A DNA stretch of 64,000 bases from positions 13,516,001 to 13,580,000 of the forward strand of contig JANTQA010000023.1 of assembly GCA_027625915.1 (NCBI GenBank), written 5' to 3'. This document shows, piece after piece, positions 9,889 through 21,683 of the stretch. A program made the position numbers and the translations under genes. Every line of letters starts with the position of its first letter. The first letter of the stretch is position 1. The notes beneath the pieces were generated by a model. That model ran no database searches. It was not told the origin of the DNA and saw only the letters and a list, made by a program, of their open reading frames with translations. Origin of the DNA: Anaeramoeba flamelloides. Lineage: Eukaryota; Metamonada; Anaeramoebidae.

Positions 9889-12633
9889 TTAATCTGAAGA
9901 ATCACCCCATTCGTCGCTATCTACACCTTCTCTTTCAAAATCAAAGTTTTCATTATTCATTGAAGTAACTTGAGAATATAATTTATCAAAAACTTGGTCT
10001 CTACTAACTTGTTCTTGAAATTCTTGCTTTTGTTGGTATTTGTATTTGTTTGAGAATTTTCTTTCAATGGGAGCCGAAGATAATTTTTTCATTCCTTCTG
10101 GTTGGAAGTTGAACTTTTCAAGTGTAGGCTCTACTTTTTGTTGCCAGTCGTTGGGCTGTAAAATGTTTTCGCCATTCCAAACAATTTCAGGATAGAGGTC
10201 GTCTTGGAAGTATTCCAATTTTTGTCGAGTGACCTTCGCTTGGAAATGAGAAATCGAGTTTTTGGAAAGCTTTAAGAAGTTACCGATTTGTACGTCTTTA
10301 ACATCCAGTGTGTCAAATGGAAGCATGCATATGCCAAGTTGTGATTGCATTGTCTTGTGAACGTTGATTGGGAAAATGATTTTGGGGTCTTGAAGGTTTA
10401 TTTCGTAGTATTTCAAGCTTGCGTCGCCCTTGCCTGCCAATAACAACACGTTAGTGTGTGGCATCCAATATGGCACGAGCAAACTTGAAGCGTGGTCGAT
10501 AAAGGTGGTCTTGATGGGCTTTTCAAATTTACGCAAGTCATAGACCTTCATTTCACGATCAGAGGTTTTGTTAAACCCGACTGTCAAAATGTGATTTGAT
10601 TGGTCCAACCAAACGATCCTTCCGCCCTTTAATCCCTGATGAGAGGGTGCCTGTACCTGTGTCGACTTTGCGTCTCGGGGATCAAAAACGGTTAATTTGG
10701 CATTTTTATTCAAGAGCGCAACTTTACTACCGTCGATTGACCATTGGGCGGCCGTTATTCCCTCGTTAAAGGGGCTTAAGGAGGCCATTTCTTGTTGTTG
10801 GTTGATGTCCCACAGTTTGATCATGGAATCGGCGCTTGTACTCATGAGGACATCGTGAGCCACGGGGTTGACATTTAAGGTTAGAACCTTGAATCTGTGG
10901 CCAGTTAGCGTCCCCTTGGATTCCTCGATATTTGATTCAATTTTGCTTTCTGGTAATTCCCAGATTTTAATATTGCAATCCTCGCTTGCAGAAATAAGTA
11001 AGTCGTCGTTGGAGGGTAAAAATTTAAAATCGGTGATCGATTTCTTATGGCCATGGATCAAGGGAATATCGTTATTTAGCCTCACATATTCTTGCCTTGG
11101 GAGAACTGCTAATGCACCACCGACGCCGGTATTCCAGGGGAAGGCAACCCATTTTTTGTTTCCCTCAATATGGTTAGTTTCGGGATAGGCCAATGGCTGC
11201 ACCTTGATTCCAAAGATTTTTTCGTTTGTTTTGCCAAACTTGATGTATGTGTGTCGCACTAAGGACTTTCGGACAATTTTTTGTGCCCGTAATGCCTTGG
11301 GCGAGAAGACCAATTCCGTTTTTTCATCTTCGTCTTCCTTGATCAATTCATCGTTTTTTGTGATTCCCTTTTTCCTGAGTAATTCTCTTTCCTTTCGGAG
11401 TTGGTATGAGCTTTTTTGGTTTTTGTATCGATTTTTATATTCCTTTTGTTCCTGTTCCTGTTCGGTGGCCTGCTTTGGCTTGAGGGATACGTAATTTGGT
11501 TCGTTGTCTTCTCCATTCACCCATTGCTCAACACTGCTCGAGGGCTCTGTGGAAATGTTGTCTGGATAGAGGTCGCTGGCAAAGTTGGTATAGGTCCTTC
11601 GTGGCACCTTGAGGGAGATTGGCTCCAGTTGCCTTTTGTCATTTAATCGGATTACTCTTAACACCTCTGCCTTCATTACATCAAGGTGTGACCTTGGCTC
11701 GATTGCAAGGCCATATTGCCCCGTGGACTTGTCTGAATATGTCTCAAGTGGCTGCCATTGCTTGATGCTTTTCACCATCTCATACAGTTTGATTGATCGA
11801 TCGCCCTTGGACGCCAAAAACAAGATCTTCGAATAGGGATCATAAAGAGGCATGATGATGCTCGACCCTGAGTCAACAACGGCTGTGAAAATTGACTTTT
11901 TCGTCTTTCTTGGGTCGTAAATTTTGACCTCTCTTGTGCCTCTTCCAAACCCTGTAGACAAGATCTTTTCTTCATTGCCAAGCCATATTACTCGTGAGTT
12001 CTTTCTCCCGACGTGGCCAGGGATCTTTGCAATGGCGTCGTTGCCACTCCTTGGATCAAAGATCCTCAAGAATTTGTCACGGAAATGGCCCGCATAGCGT
12101 TTACCGACCCAGTCCCAAGAAAGGTCGGTAAGATCACCGGTTTGTGCCTGGCTGGTCAACAAATTAGTTCCCTTCTCAATATCCCAGATCTTGGCGGTGC
12201 TATCATAGGATCCAGACAAAAGGATGTTTGCTGCTGTTGGGTGAAATTGCACAGACGTGATCCTCCTCTTGTGGCCACTTAAAACAACCCTTGCAGTGGA
12301 CATTGGCTGCTCTAGGCCTCCCTCGGGTAAATCCCACAGGTAAATGTTCGATCGATCAGATCCTGTTGCCAAAAGGTTTGGGTTGTAATGAGAAAAATTC
12401 ATGTCAGTTACAGCACCGTTTTGGGACAAATAAGGTGTGTTTGTTGGAACCTTCCCTGGTGTGTATGGTAAGATTAAGACATTGCTTTTTGTTTGGTGGT
12501 GGACAGCAATATGGTTAAGACCTGCGCTAATCATATTAAAATCACACGACTGTGTCGCGCATTGCAAATCTAAATACTTCTCAGTCAACTTTGGAGTTGT
12601 GCCCTTTACATATCTGAATTTGGAAACTTGCAT
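9889..12633 (-). CDS. Tandem (two-propeller) coronin, coronin-7/POD type
   Basis: A single exon encodes 914 residues from ATG 12633-12631. An upstream in-frame extension exists but lacks coronin features; the chosen start gives MQVSKFRYVKG, the usual coronin N-terminus. Residues 1-390 form a first coronin unit with WD repeats, for example SGHKRRITSVQFHP and SGSYDSTAKIWD, and DLYPD near its end. Residues 395-450 are a Gln/Glu/Lys-rich linker. A second unit starts near 451 (KSLVRHTYIKFGK) with GHKKSITDFKFLP, SASEDCNIKIWELPE and a second DLYPE. The last residues, EGVDSDEWGDSSD, are acidic with a single Trp, like the Arp2/3-binding acidic tails of coronin-7 and WASP proteins. The known role is actin-network regulation and Golgi or endocytic traffic in the cytoplasm. 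Its GC is clearly higher than the flanks. Tandem coronins are about 900-1070 residues long, so this one looks complete. Confidence 0.95.
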   Translation of the reverse strand: MQVSKFRYVKGTTPKLTEKYLDLQCATQSCDFNMISAGLNHIAVHHQTKSNVLILPYTPGKVPTNTPYLSQNGAVTDMNFSHYNPNLLATGSDRSNIYLWDLPEGGLEQPMSTARVVLSGHKRRITSVQFHPTAANILLSGSYDSTAKIWDIEKGTNLLTSQAQTGDLTDLSWDWVGKRYAGHFRDKFLRIFDPRSGNDAIAKIPGHVGRKNSRVIWLGNEEKILSTGFGRGTREVKIYDPRKTKKSIFTAVVDSGSSIIMPLYDPYSKILFLASKGDRSIKLYEMVKSIKQWQPLETYSDKSTGQYGLAIEPRSHLDVMKAEVLRVIRLNDKRQLEPISLKVPRRTYTNFASDLYPDNISTEPSSSVEQWVNGEDNEPNYVSLKPKQATEQEQEQKEYKNRYKNQKSSYQLRKERELLRKKGITKNDELIKEDEDEKTELVFSPKALRAQKIVRKSLVRHTYIKFGKTNEKIFGIKVQPLAYPETNHIEGNKKWVAFPWNTGVGGALAVLPRQEYVRLNNDIPLIHGHKKSITDFKFLPSNDDLLISASEDCNIKIWELPESKIESNIEESKGTLTGHRFKVLTLNVNPVAHDVLMSTSADSMIKLWDINQQQEMASLSPFNEGITAAQWSIDGSKVALLNKNAKLTVFDPRDAKSTQVQAPSHQGLKGGRIVWLDQSNHILTVGFNKTSDREMKVYDLRKFEKPIKTTFIDHASSLLVPYWMPHTNVLLLAGKGDASLKYYEINLQDPKIIFPINVHKTMQSQLGICMLPFDTLDVKDVQIGNFLKLSKNSISHFQAKVTRQKLEYFQDDLYPEIVWNGENILQPNDWQQKVEPTLEKFNFQPEGMKKLSSAPIERKFSNKYKYQQKQEFQEQVSRDQVFDKLYSQVTSMNNENFDFEREGVDSDEWGDSSD

Positions 12634-15600
12634 CTTTTTGTTAATAAAGTATGAATATTCTTTTTCTTGAGGTTTTATGAATTTTTTTGTTTGAAAAAAA
12701 AAAGTAAAGAGAAAAAATGAAAAACTATAGCCTGTGACTCTATTATTCTTTTTCACAATAGGCTTTTTTTAATTTTTATTTTATTGATAAGGAATGATAC
12801 TTTTTTTATTAAAAATTTATATTTGTCAAAAGAATTTTTTTTTTTTGCAATTTCCTTCTTTTGAAAAAAGCAAAAATGATAGAACACAAAGCAAGGTTTG
12901 CAAGTTCATCTGATTTTTAAATAATAATAACAGATATTATTGTTTCATAATATTTAGGACAGTGATCAAAATAATGTTTGTCCAACGACTCTAATCAGTG
13001 TTTCAAAATAAAAAATGTGATTTTTTTTCTTCTTTTTCAAATGTAACATCCAATCAGTATCCAACAGTACACCTTAGTTAAAATCAATTTTGAAGGTAAA
13101 ATCCTGGATATTTTAAGTAAATTTTAAATTAGGAAAGCAATTTGTTGAAAATATTTCGTAATATTTCTCAATTGTTTTGAAATTTTTAGGAGATTTTATT
13201 TGGATTAAATTTCAAATATATTTACTCTATTTTTTGAGATGAATTTTCTAATTTGATTTTCTATTTTAGAATTTATTTTAAATAATACAACTTCAAGAAA
13301 CCTAATCCATATTTACTCAGGGTTTATTGTCAGTTTCTTTGATCAGTTAATGTATAGGTCTTCTATAACAAAAAAAAAACACGCTTCTTATTTGGAAACA
13401 TTAATTAAACTTTTCCTCACGCATTATTTTGATAACATTATTATTCTCTTACTGAGTTGAGAAAATAATTCTTATTGAGTATTTTTCTTCAAAGTTATTT
13501 ATGGGTGTTTGTCCCAATTGAATTCTGAATATATATCTGATACGTGATCATTATATAATGGTAATGGATAAAACAATCTTTTATCATGTATTAAACAAAT
13601 TATTATTAGGATTAAAAGATCTTAAGAGCCTTTACCAATTTGTAAGGGCAGTGTCTGTAACATGTCCAGAGAATTATTTTAGAAAAACAATCCAAAAAAG
13701 AAAGATTTTTATATTATTTATATTTGGAATTATCAATAAATAATATTATTGATTATTTCGTTTTTCATTCTTTGACTATTAATTTATTTAGAATTATTTC
13801 TTAGTATTTATTGAAGACTAGAATTCAAAATAGTATTAATAAGATTATTAAAAAGTATTTTAAATACTAAGTAACTAATAATAATAAGTATTTAAAGAAC
13901 ATAAATTACATTTTTTTTTTTCAAATTACGAATTTTTTCTTTTTTAACTTCTTATTCTAATCTAAAAGACAATTCATTACCCAGCACAATACTTGTTGAA
14001 AAATCTAATTTGAATTCAAACTAATAGATTTTATTAAATTTTAAATTTTCAAGTGTTTTTTTTTTTATACATTTTTTTTAGTAATTATTCCAATATTTAT
14101 ACAATATGCTTTGGTATTAGAAAAAAACTGAATAAAATATAAGAAAAATTTAAATATAATATTCTTTATAATAATAAATCATGTGGAAATTAAAATAACG
14201 CTGATTATTTTATAGCGAATTATAATAATTTAAAAAACAAAAATATCAAAAAATAATTGATCAAAATGTTATATTTAATAAATTTGAAATTGATAAAAAC
14301 TGGTAAATTCGAGATCAAGTCTAACTTAATCTTGGGGTTGTATTTTTTTTTTATAAATCTAATAATTATCCTCTAAATGAAAAGAATTTTATTACAATTT
14401 AAAAATCAATTTAAAGTAAAAATTATTATTTTTTTAAATAAACTTGAAAATATATTAAAATTATATGGTCAAATTATTAGACCATTTTATTTTTAAATTC
14501 GAGGCAAAAGTTATAAAAAAAAATAATTATTTTTTAGGTAAATTATTTGAAAAAGTAAGACTTTAGGCCTTTTTATTTAAATACTAATAACACCTTTTTG
14601 AATTCCAGATCAAAATATTCGAATTTTCAAACATTTCAAGTTTCGATAAAAACTGTAAATATATTTTTTTTATTTTCAAGTCAGGAAATTGTTTTCCTCT
14701 TATGTTTTTTAGATTTTTTAATAAAAATAATTAAAAGAAAATTTAAAAGATTTTTTGTTTTTTTCTTAAATTATAAAAAATCACTGTAATCCTTTTCAGA
14801 AATTAAAAGAATTGGGCAAAATCAAAGATTTTCTCCCTTTTATTAAATTCTGGAAAAGATAAACACTTAACGGCAATGGATAGAGAAAGTAAGGATTTAT
14901 ATTACTAAGATAATTAATAATTTTTAAATATCTTTAACTGTATTAAATGGGTGTTTAAAACCAAGTATTTCTACTTTATTTTTGAGTTTAACTCTTTTTT
15001 TTATAAATTGGAATCCTGGCTTGATCGATTTTTGCTTCAATTTTATAGATTATTCAAGGAATAATGATGATTGATTTTTTAAAAATATTGTGACTTTTTT
15101 TATTTATCCAAACATCAATAGAATCAAAATATTTTTTTTTTTCAATTACTGATAACTAACCCATTAAATATTTGTCTTATACATATCGATTTTAAAAATT
15201 TGAAATTTTACTACATTAGAAAATTTTTTTTGAAAAAATTCTTCTTGATTTTTTTAAAATTTTAATTAACTTTTTTAAAGTTTTTTAAAAAACTTTGGAT
15301 CTTAAAACGTAAATTTCAAAATATTTTATTTTACAAATTTGTGTTGTTTTATTTTTTATTAAATTGGTGATCAACACCTCTTCGATTTTTTCATCAAAGA
15401 GATCAAAATTTCAAACATCAACACAAATATTTTTATCCTTTCTTGAAAAATATAATTCAGAAAAGTAAATTGTAATTTTCTTTAACAGATTGAAAAGGTA
15501 TTAAGAAATTATAAAACAAAATTTCAATAAAAACTCTTTAATTCATTAAAATTTGTTTTTGAGATTCGAAATTTAAAAAATAATTAAAAAATGTGCATCA

Positions 15601-16296
15601 ATTTTTCTTCATTCAAATTTTAATTAATAACCACCCCACTTTTTCAAAATTATATATATTTCCTTTCTTATTTTCAAAAACATTAAAAGGCAATTAGATT
15701 AAAAAACTCTTTTGATATAATACTGATATTTAAAAACAGTGTTAAGTTTCTCATTTATTTAAAAAATTAATTCGATATTTTCTTTTCTCTATAAATTTTA
15801 TTAAATTATGAAAATCACATAAACAAAATTTTTACAATCAGAAATTTCAATTTTAAAGGATCAGAAATTCAAAAAATATTAACCATCCTCAATAAGGTCT
15901 AATTCTTGATAAATTAATTTAATTTCCAAATTGAAGGAAAATCTAGAAAAATACTTTTCTAAAAATAGTTATGTCAGATTGTAAAAAACGTAATATTTCA
16001 ATACTTTAATTTTTCAATTGAAAAAAATTATAAATTATCCAGGTTTACAAATGTTTTTATTATCAATTAGAGAATAAATTTTTTTTTAAAAAAATTACAT
16101 TTTAAAAGTCAATAAATCATAACAAAATTTTTTTGAGAGAAAGATCAGAGGATTAACAATTCTTTTTTGAACAAAGATTTTTTGAAAAAAATACCGGATT
16201 TGTCATAAAAAATATATTCTTTTTAAACAGTTGAAAATTAAAAAAAAACAAAAAACGAATTAAAAAAAAAAAAACTTGAAAAGTATCTGAATTTAA
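12634..16296. other. Intergenic, 3.7 kb, 5' flank of coronin and 3' flank of CNOT10-like gene
   Basis: No convincing gene was seen. It holds one copy of repeat family F (about 13030-13370). A short open stretch at 13558-13743 (+) was considered and not accepted. The rest is A/T-rich sequence with many homopolymer runs. Confidence 0.55.
13030..13370 (+). repeat. Dispersed repeat family F, copy 1
   Basis: This aligns with 44275-44610 over about 330 bases. Shared blocks include AAAATCCTGGATATTTTAAG (here) against AAAACCCAGATTATTTTTAC, ATATTTACTCTATTTTTTGA and CAGTTTCTTTGATCAGTTAA. A third, partial copy is at about 43545-43680. It has no coding capacity and no clear inverted ends. Confidence 0.6.
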
Positions 16297-19200
16297 TTAT
16301 TTTTGTGAGTTTTCTAAAGGATAAAAGGCATGACAACTTTTCAATAAGTCTAAAGCATTTTGTATATTATTATTAGTAAGTTCAAGATACACACAAGACA
16401 ATAAGACAAGAGGAGAATTTGGGAACATTCGAGAGGCTTGCTTGATATATTCTGATGCTGTTTGTATATCATTTTGTAAAATTAATACAAAGGCCAAATT
16501 CAAAGCTGTCACGCAATCTGACCAATTTGATTCAAATTCCTTTGGCGACATCATTTCTAAATCTTTGGGGCCTTTTAATAATTTTTCGACTTGGTATCTT
16601 CTTTTTTGTAAACTTTTCGAGATATACTCCTTTGCCAATTTTGGGTTATTTAATAAACAACAAGCTTCTGCAGCATAAATATTTGCCAAATATTCTCTAT
16701 AAGGTTCTGGTTTATAATTTAATAACATTTTGGCACTGGATAATGCAGTTACGGGATTTTGGCAACATAAAGAGATATAGCTTAATAATAATAAACCATG
16801 TTCAAGATCTTGCTTTAAGGTTTGATCAATATTTGATAAATTTTCATGATCTATCTTTATATTTGTTGTTGTCGATTTATTTTTTAAATTACTATTTTTG
16901 TCGTTTTTTTGTTTTTCATCTTCTTGTTCATTTTCCCTTTTCTTTTCATTTTTTTCATTCTTCAAACTTTTAGTATTTTCATTAATTTTTGAATTTTTAT
17001 TCTGAATATTTGTTCCTGAAAATTTTTGTTTTTGATTATTAACTTTTTTTAATAATTTTTCAGAGATTAATATCGAATTTGAAGCTGCCTTTGAAGCATA
17101 ATCTAAACTCATTGATTGAACAGGAATCCCATGGAATTGTAAATCACCAACATCACTGGATACAATATCTTCAAAGCTAACCGATTCTTCGTTAATGTTT
17201 AATCCATCATTTGGCCCGTCCCCCGTTTGGAGTATCACTGTTCGTGATTGGCCCTGCCCGATAACCCTTTTAACTAAACGATTGAGACTGTTCTTTTGTT
17301 TTTTATCCTTTATTAATCTGAAATGTTCTAATAAGCAACATTCTGCCAATCTTATCCACACTCTGGGTCTATTGTAGAGACATACCAATGCTCCTTGGAA
17401 AAATTGAAATGCGTTTTGTGGCTTTCCAAGTAAAATTAAACACAAACCAGTGTTATACATTATTTCACTTCTTTTATCCTTTGAAAAATTATTTAATGTT
17501 TTTTCATTTTTACAAATTTGTGAGTTTGCAATCAATGCCCTTTTAAAATAAAATAATGCAGAGCCAGGCTTATTATTCTTCAAGTCAACACATCCTAAGT
17601 TGTTATAAAATGATGACCAAAATGATGAATTATTTCGTTCTTCTGTTTTTGAATTCTCCATTGTTTTACTTAATTTCCATAAATTATTTTTAGCTTCTTC
17701 TAAATTCATTTTGGAATGTTCAATTTTACACCTCATCATATTTAAACTCAAATTTTTATTGAAAAGTTCTCTTTCCGTTAATTTTCCCCTTGGATTTTCT
17801 TTTTGTTGGCTTTGTTTATTTTCTTGAAGTCCTAGTATTAATTAAAGAATTAAATAAATATATAATGTTATATTTATAAGAATCAAGGGGTTAATTTTCA
17901 TTTCAGTTTTTAATTTTATTAATTAGTTTTTTTAAAAAATTCGTTATTATTATTATTGTTATTATTATCGAAGAAGTGTAAAATTACACTCTAGATGCTT
18001 TTTTACTTTAATTTTTTGAAGGAAAATTTTGAGTATATAATCCTAGATTTCACGATTCTTCATGAGGAGAATATACCCATATAAATTTTATTTATGGTGA
18101 AAAATCACAAACAAAAAATTGATATAAATAAAAAAGAAAAAGAAAAAAAAAACAAAAAAATTTAAAAAGGGTTTCCAAGAAACAAATGGTAAAAAAAAAA
18201 AAAAAAAAAAAAGCCAATAATACTATCTTTAATTAAAAACACCCAAAATTACAAACAAGATACTTTTGGCTATTTTAGTTTAGTTTAATAGTTGATCATG
18301 AATGTTGATTTGGGAAACCGTTTTTTAATTGTTGTACTTTCTTTTTTCTTTTTTGAAAATTTTTTTTTTTTTTAAACCTGTTCCAGTTTTTTTTTTGTTT
18401 TTTCTTTTTATTTTCAAGTTACTCATACCTACTAGCTTCAGTATCTCAGTATTAATAAGTAATCAATTGATCTTTTTCCCCTTTTAACTCTCCTTCCCAA
18501 TAATAAGAAAATTCAGCTAGTGGAAAAGATGGAAAACAAAATAAATTTTTTTTTTTATTAATATTACTTCTTAGTTTAAATTTTAGCTATTTTCAAAAAG
18601 GTGATTTTAAAAAAAATTTCTTTTTATTTATATGGATCTGCCCAGCCTATGAAAATAATCGCAAAATCTGGATATCTGAATTAAAAAAAATTAATATATC
18701 GAATATATTAAATAATAATAATATTTCTAATATTATTATATAAAAAGATTCAAACTATTTATTAGCCTTAGTGGGTAATAAAGTTATTTTTGATTCTTTA
18801 ATTAAATTCCTAAATAAAAATTTAGGAATTCGGGCAAATAAGAGGGATCAATAACCCCCTCTTTAAATAATAAAATAAAAAAAAAAAAATTTCTTTTTAT
18901 TCACCTATAATTGCTATCTATTATAATTTGGATTAAAAATCAAAAAAAAAAATCGAAAAAAAAGTAAAAATCTGAAAAAATGATTTCAATTTTGAAATTT
19001 CCAAAATAATTTTTTTCTTTTTAATATCCATTTAAGCCCTTTAAACACATGTAATCCATTCATTAAAACTGGTCCCCTTAGACTGGAAAATAGTTTATTT
19101 TCAAAAAAACATCATTTTAATTATCGTAGAGATTGGCTAATAATCTCTTAAATCTGATTAGATCTGCCTAAAATTGATAAAAAAAAAAAAAAAAAAAGTA

Positions 19201-21683
19201 GTTGATAATTTGATGTATTAAGTTGACTCTTTTTTCTTTCAAAATTTTTTTTGTAATCTTTTAGGTATAAAAGATTAGAATTTTTCCTTTGTTAAAAAAA
19301 CGTCACAATTCTAGAAAAAAATTGTCAAATCAATTTTAATTCTAAAATAGTTTAAAGTTCTCATTTTCAAATATTTTTTTGTATTTTTTCTTTCATTTCA
19401 AAACAAAAACCAAACCCAAAAATTAGATTAATTATTAGAATAAAAATAGAATTCAAAACATCTTCTTAAACCAATATTGAAACATGTTCAATTTTACCAA
19501 ATTTGAGATTTTAATTGTAAACATTAGATAAAATTGACTTTTTTGGATTTTTTTTTTTTTTTATGATTTTTCTATTCAGTTAAAATTGACTTTAAGAGTT
19601 AAGTAATAGGTATTAATACAGTTTGAGTGCTTTCAGTTTTAGATATCTTTATTGATAGAGTGAAAAATATTTGTGTATTATTTGGTAAATTTTCTTGTTT
19701 GTTGCCATTTTACAATTCAAATCAATTTTACAATTTTTTTCAGGAATGGTTGCTGACAATTTTCACAATAAGGTCTTTGGTTGAATAAATTCTTTGGCAA
19801 ATTTTAAAATCATTAATTTGGTTTCTTTAAAAGAGATTTCAATATGGTTTTACAATTTTTTACAGATTCTTTCTCTTAAGTTATTAAAAGAACAAAAAAA
19901 AAAAAAAAATATTATCAAGTTCTTCCTTTTGAGGTTTAAGGGTCTATTCATTTATCATGGATTTGCTCCATATTCAAGGAGCGACTTGAAACCAAAAAAG
20001 GATATTGTGAAATTGCACTTCTTTTGATTGACAAAATTCAAATAAAAAAAAAAAAAATTTCTTGAGAGGATCTCATTGTAAAAAAATCCAATTACTATTT
20101 GTTACAAAATAAATTGAACAAAATTTTCATTCAGCTTTTCCAAAAAAAAAGTTTTAAAATAATGTAAAATTTCAAATTTATTAATTCCATAAAATCAACT
20201 TAAATTATTAATTTTCTCTTTTAGAATTGAGGACTTTGAGATTTATTTTAATTATTAGGATTTGATTATTTTGGAAAGCTGAATGAAAATTTTGATCTTT
20301 TTATTTTTCAATTAACAGTAAAAAAAAAAGTTTAAAAGCTTGAACAATTTCAAAAAACCAAAATTTAAAAAAAAAAATTAATCTATTGTTCTTTTTTAAA
20401 TTTCCAAAGGGTAAAAATTCTTCAATTTAAAACAAATTGTTTTCAAAAAGTACACAATCAATTTAATTCGATTTAATCTAATTTGTGGTTAGATTTTAAC
20501 CCTCTGTATTTGATAATGTAAGGGGTTTGTAACATTCTTGAGATTAAAGTTAGTCATTTGAGAATAGAAAAAAATGAAAAAAAAAATCTACGAGATCTCA
20601 AAAAGTTTCAAAGAGAGACACTTCAAAATCAACATGTTGTTTTCAAAATTATATATCAGAACTATTCAAATTGGAAATTGAGGATCGATCTTTGGTCTTT
20701 TTTTGAAAAATATCCTCTTTTTTGATTGTTGATTTTTGGAGATCGATCGCGTTTCACATTGTGGTTTGTTTTTGAGAAGTTATTACTCATAAAAATTACT
20801 AAATTTTTTAAATCCATTTCAGAAAATTATTTTGAACCATTATGACTTGGCCCTTAAAAAGAAACAGAAATAAAGGATCGTTCTTCTTCTTGAACAAAAT
20901 CACAGTCAAAACAATTGAAAAAATTCATCAAAAAATAACCATAAGTACCGATCCCATTGATCGAAGAAAAAGAAAAGAAAAATAAAAAAAAAGGTAAAAG
21001 TAATGAAAAAAGACGAAGAAAAAGAAAAAGAAAAAGAAAAAGGAAAAGGTTTTACTTTGTTGTTGTAAATTTCGATTTTTAATTTCTTGTAATTGATTTA
21101 CAAATAACGCTGCTTTGCTATGTTCGGAGCAGCATAAGGAAAGTTTAATTTTCATCATTAATAATCGTTGTTTATTTTTGTTTTGATTTCCTGTTAGTAA
21201 TTCAGAACCTTTTTGTTTCTTATTCAAAGTATTGGATTGGAAAAATTGCTTTTCAATTAATGCAACTAGATCGTTTGACTGTGAAATGTGGTTGTTCTCG
21301 ATACATAATTTTAAGAAAAGGTATGCCGACTCAAAGCCTAAATAAGGATCCAATGAGCCTACAATGTTGCATAATGACTCCAATTGGGATGCAGATTTTT
21401 GGTATCGTTTCAATTGGTAATTGATAATAGCCTGATTATAAATCACATACCCCAAATCAACTGTTTTGAGATCTTTAGAGTATTGGTTAACAATACCATT
21501 TAGTGTTTCCAAATATTCTTCTGGTTGCGTACATCCTGTCTTCATATATCCACAAAGCGCAAGATGACTTTTTAATTTGATAATTTTTTTGTTATTGCCT
21601 TTGCATTCCTCGAGTAATCCCGAGATTTGTTGGGATGCTTCATTGTATTTTTTTTGTGTAAAGAGTCGATGAGCTAAATCCAT
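16297..21683 (-). CDS. CNOT10: CCR4-NOT complex subunit 10-like TPR protein, two exons
   Basis: Exon 1 is 21683-21056 and exon 2 is 17831-16297. The intron has a GTAAAA donor at 21055 and a TACTAG acceptor at 17833-17832. The junction is phase 1 and the total is exactly 721 codons (720 residues). Exon 1 starts MDLAHRLFTQKKYNEASQQI and carries TPR-like helices, with the YNQAIINYQLKRYQKSASQL segment typical of the family N-terminus. Exon 2 has NNLGCVDLKNNKPGSALFYF, RVWIRLAECCLLEHF and VIGQGQSRTVIL, three blocks that match animal CNOT10 in order and spacing. A Lys/Asn-rich insert around 16890-17010 interrupts it. A final TPR pair includes AEACCLLNNPKLAKEYI and VLLSCVYLELTNNNIQNALD. CNOT10 forms a module with CNOT11 on the N-terminus of CNOT1 in the deadenylase complex. 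Length compares with about 744 residues in human. I infer no further 5' coding exon. Confidence 0.92.
18925..19095 (+). mobile_element. Tc1/mariner-like MITE family D, copy 2 (right end only)
   Basis: The segment matches the right ends of the copies at 53.5 and 63.5 kb: an AAAATCGAAAA block, ATGATTTCAATTTTGAA, then CCCTTTAAACACATGTAAT and a terminal repeat ending GACTGGAAAATAGTT before TA at 19096-19097. No left half was found directly upstream, so the copy looks truncated or interrupted. Confidence 0.6.
20121..20294. mobile_element. Short inverted-repeat element (MITE-like)
   Basis: The element is about 174 bases. Left end AAATTTTCATTCAGCTTTTC pairs with the right end GGAAAGCTGAATGAAAATTT, giving terminal inverted repeats of at least 22 bases with few mismatches. 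No coding capacity, no second copy noticed. It lies inside the CNOT10-like intron. Confidence 0.65.
20458..20860 (+). repeat. Dispersed repeat family A, copy 2
   Basis: The fullest copy in the window. It begins near TTTAATCTAATTTGTGGTTA, shared with copy 3, passes through the GAGAGACACTT / GATCGATCTTTGG inverted core and ends near GACTTGGCCCTTAAA. It lies in the intron of the CNOT10-like gene. Confidence 0.75.

Larger units (their letters stand above)
17832..21055 (-). other. Intron of the CNOT10-like gene, 3.2 kb
   Basis: The GT-AG intron is supported by the in-frame join of two halves of one conserved family. It contains a partial family D element (about 18925-19095), an inverted-repeat element (20121-20294), a full family A repeat (20458-20860) and a GAAAAA tract next to the donor site. 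The donor-proximal tract gives a long poly-Phe reading if the intron is not removed, which is further reason to accept splicing. Confidence 0.85.

Noticed and set aside
10868-12670. Several open frames on the plus strand opposite the coronin gene
   Set aside because: Shadows of a higher-GC coding region; none has family features, while the minus strand gives a continuous two-unit coronin.
13558-13743. Open frame of 61 codons (+) starting ATGGTAATGG
   Set aside because: Slightly protein-like (KDLKSLYQFVRAVSVTCPEN) but isolated, short, without splice sites that extend it and close to repeat family F. Not enough for a gene call.
20928-21055. Reading the first CNOT10-like exon on to 20928 as a 251-residue protein
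   Set aside because: The extra residues are poly-Phe from a GAAAAA tract in the intron; the GTAAAA donor at 21055 joins in frame to the rest of the family match.
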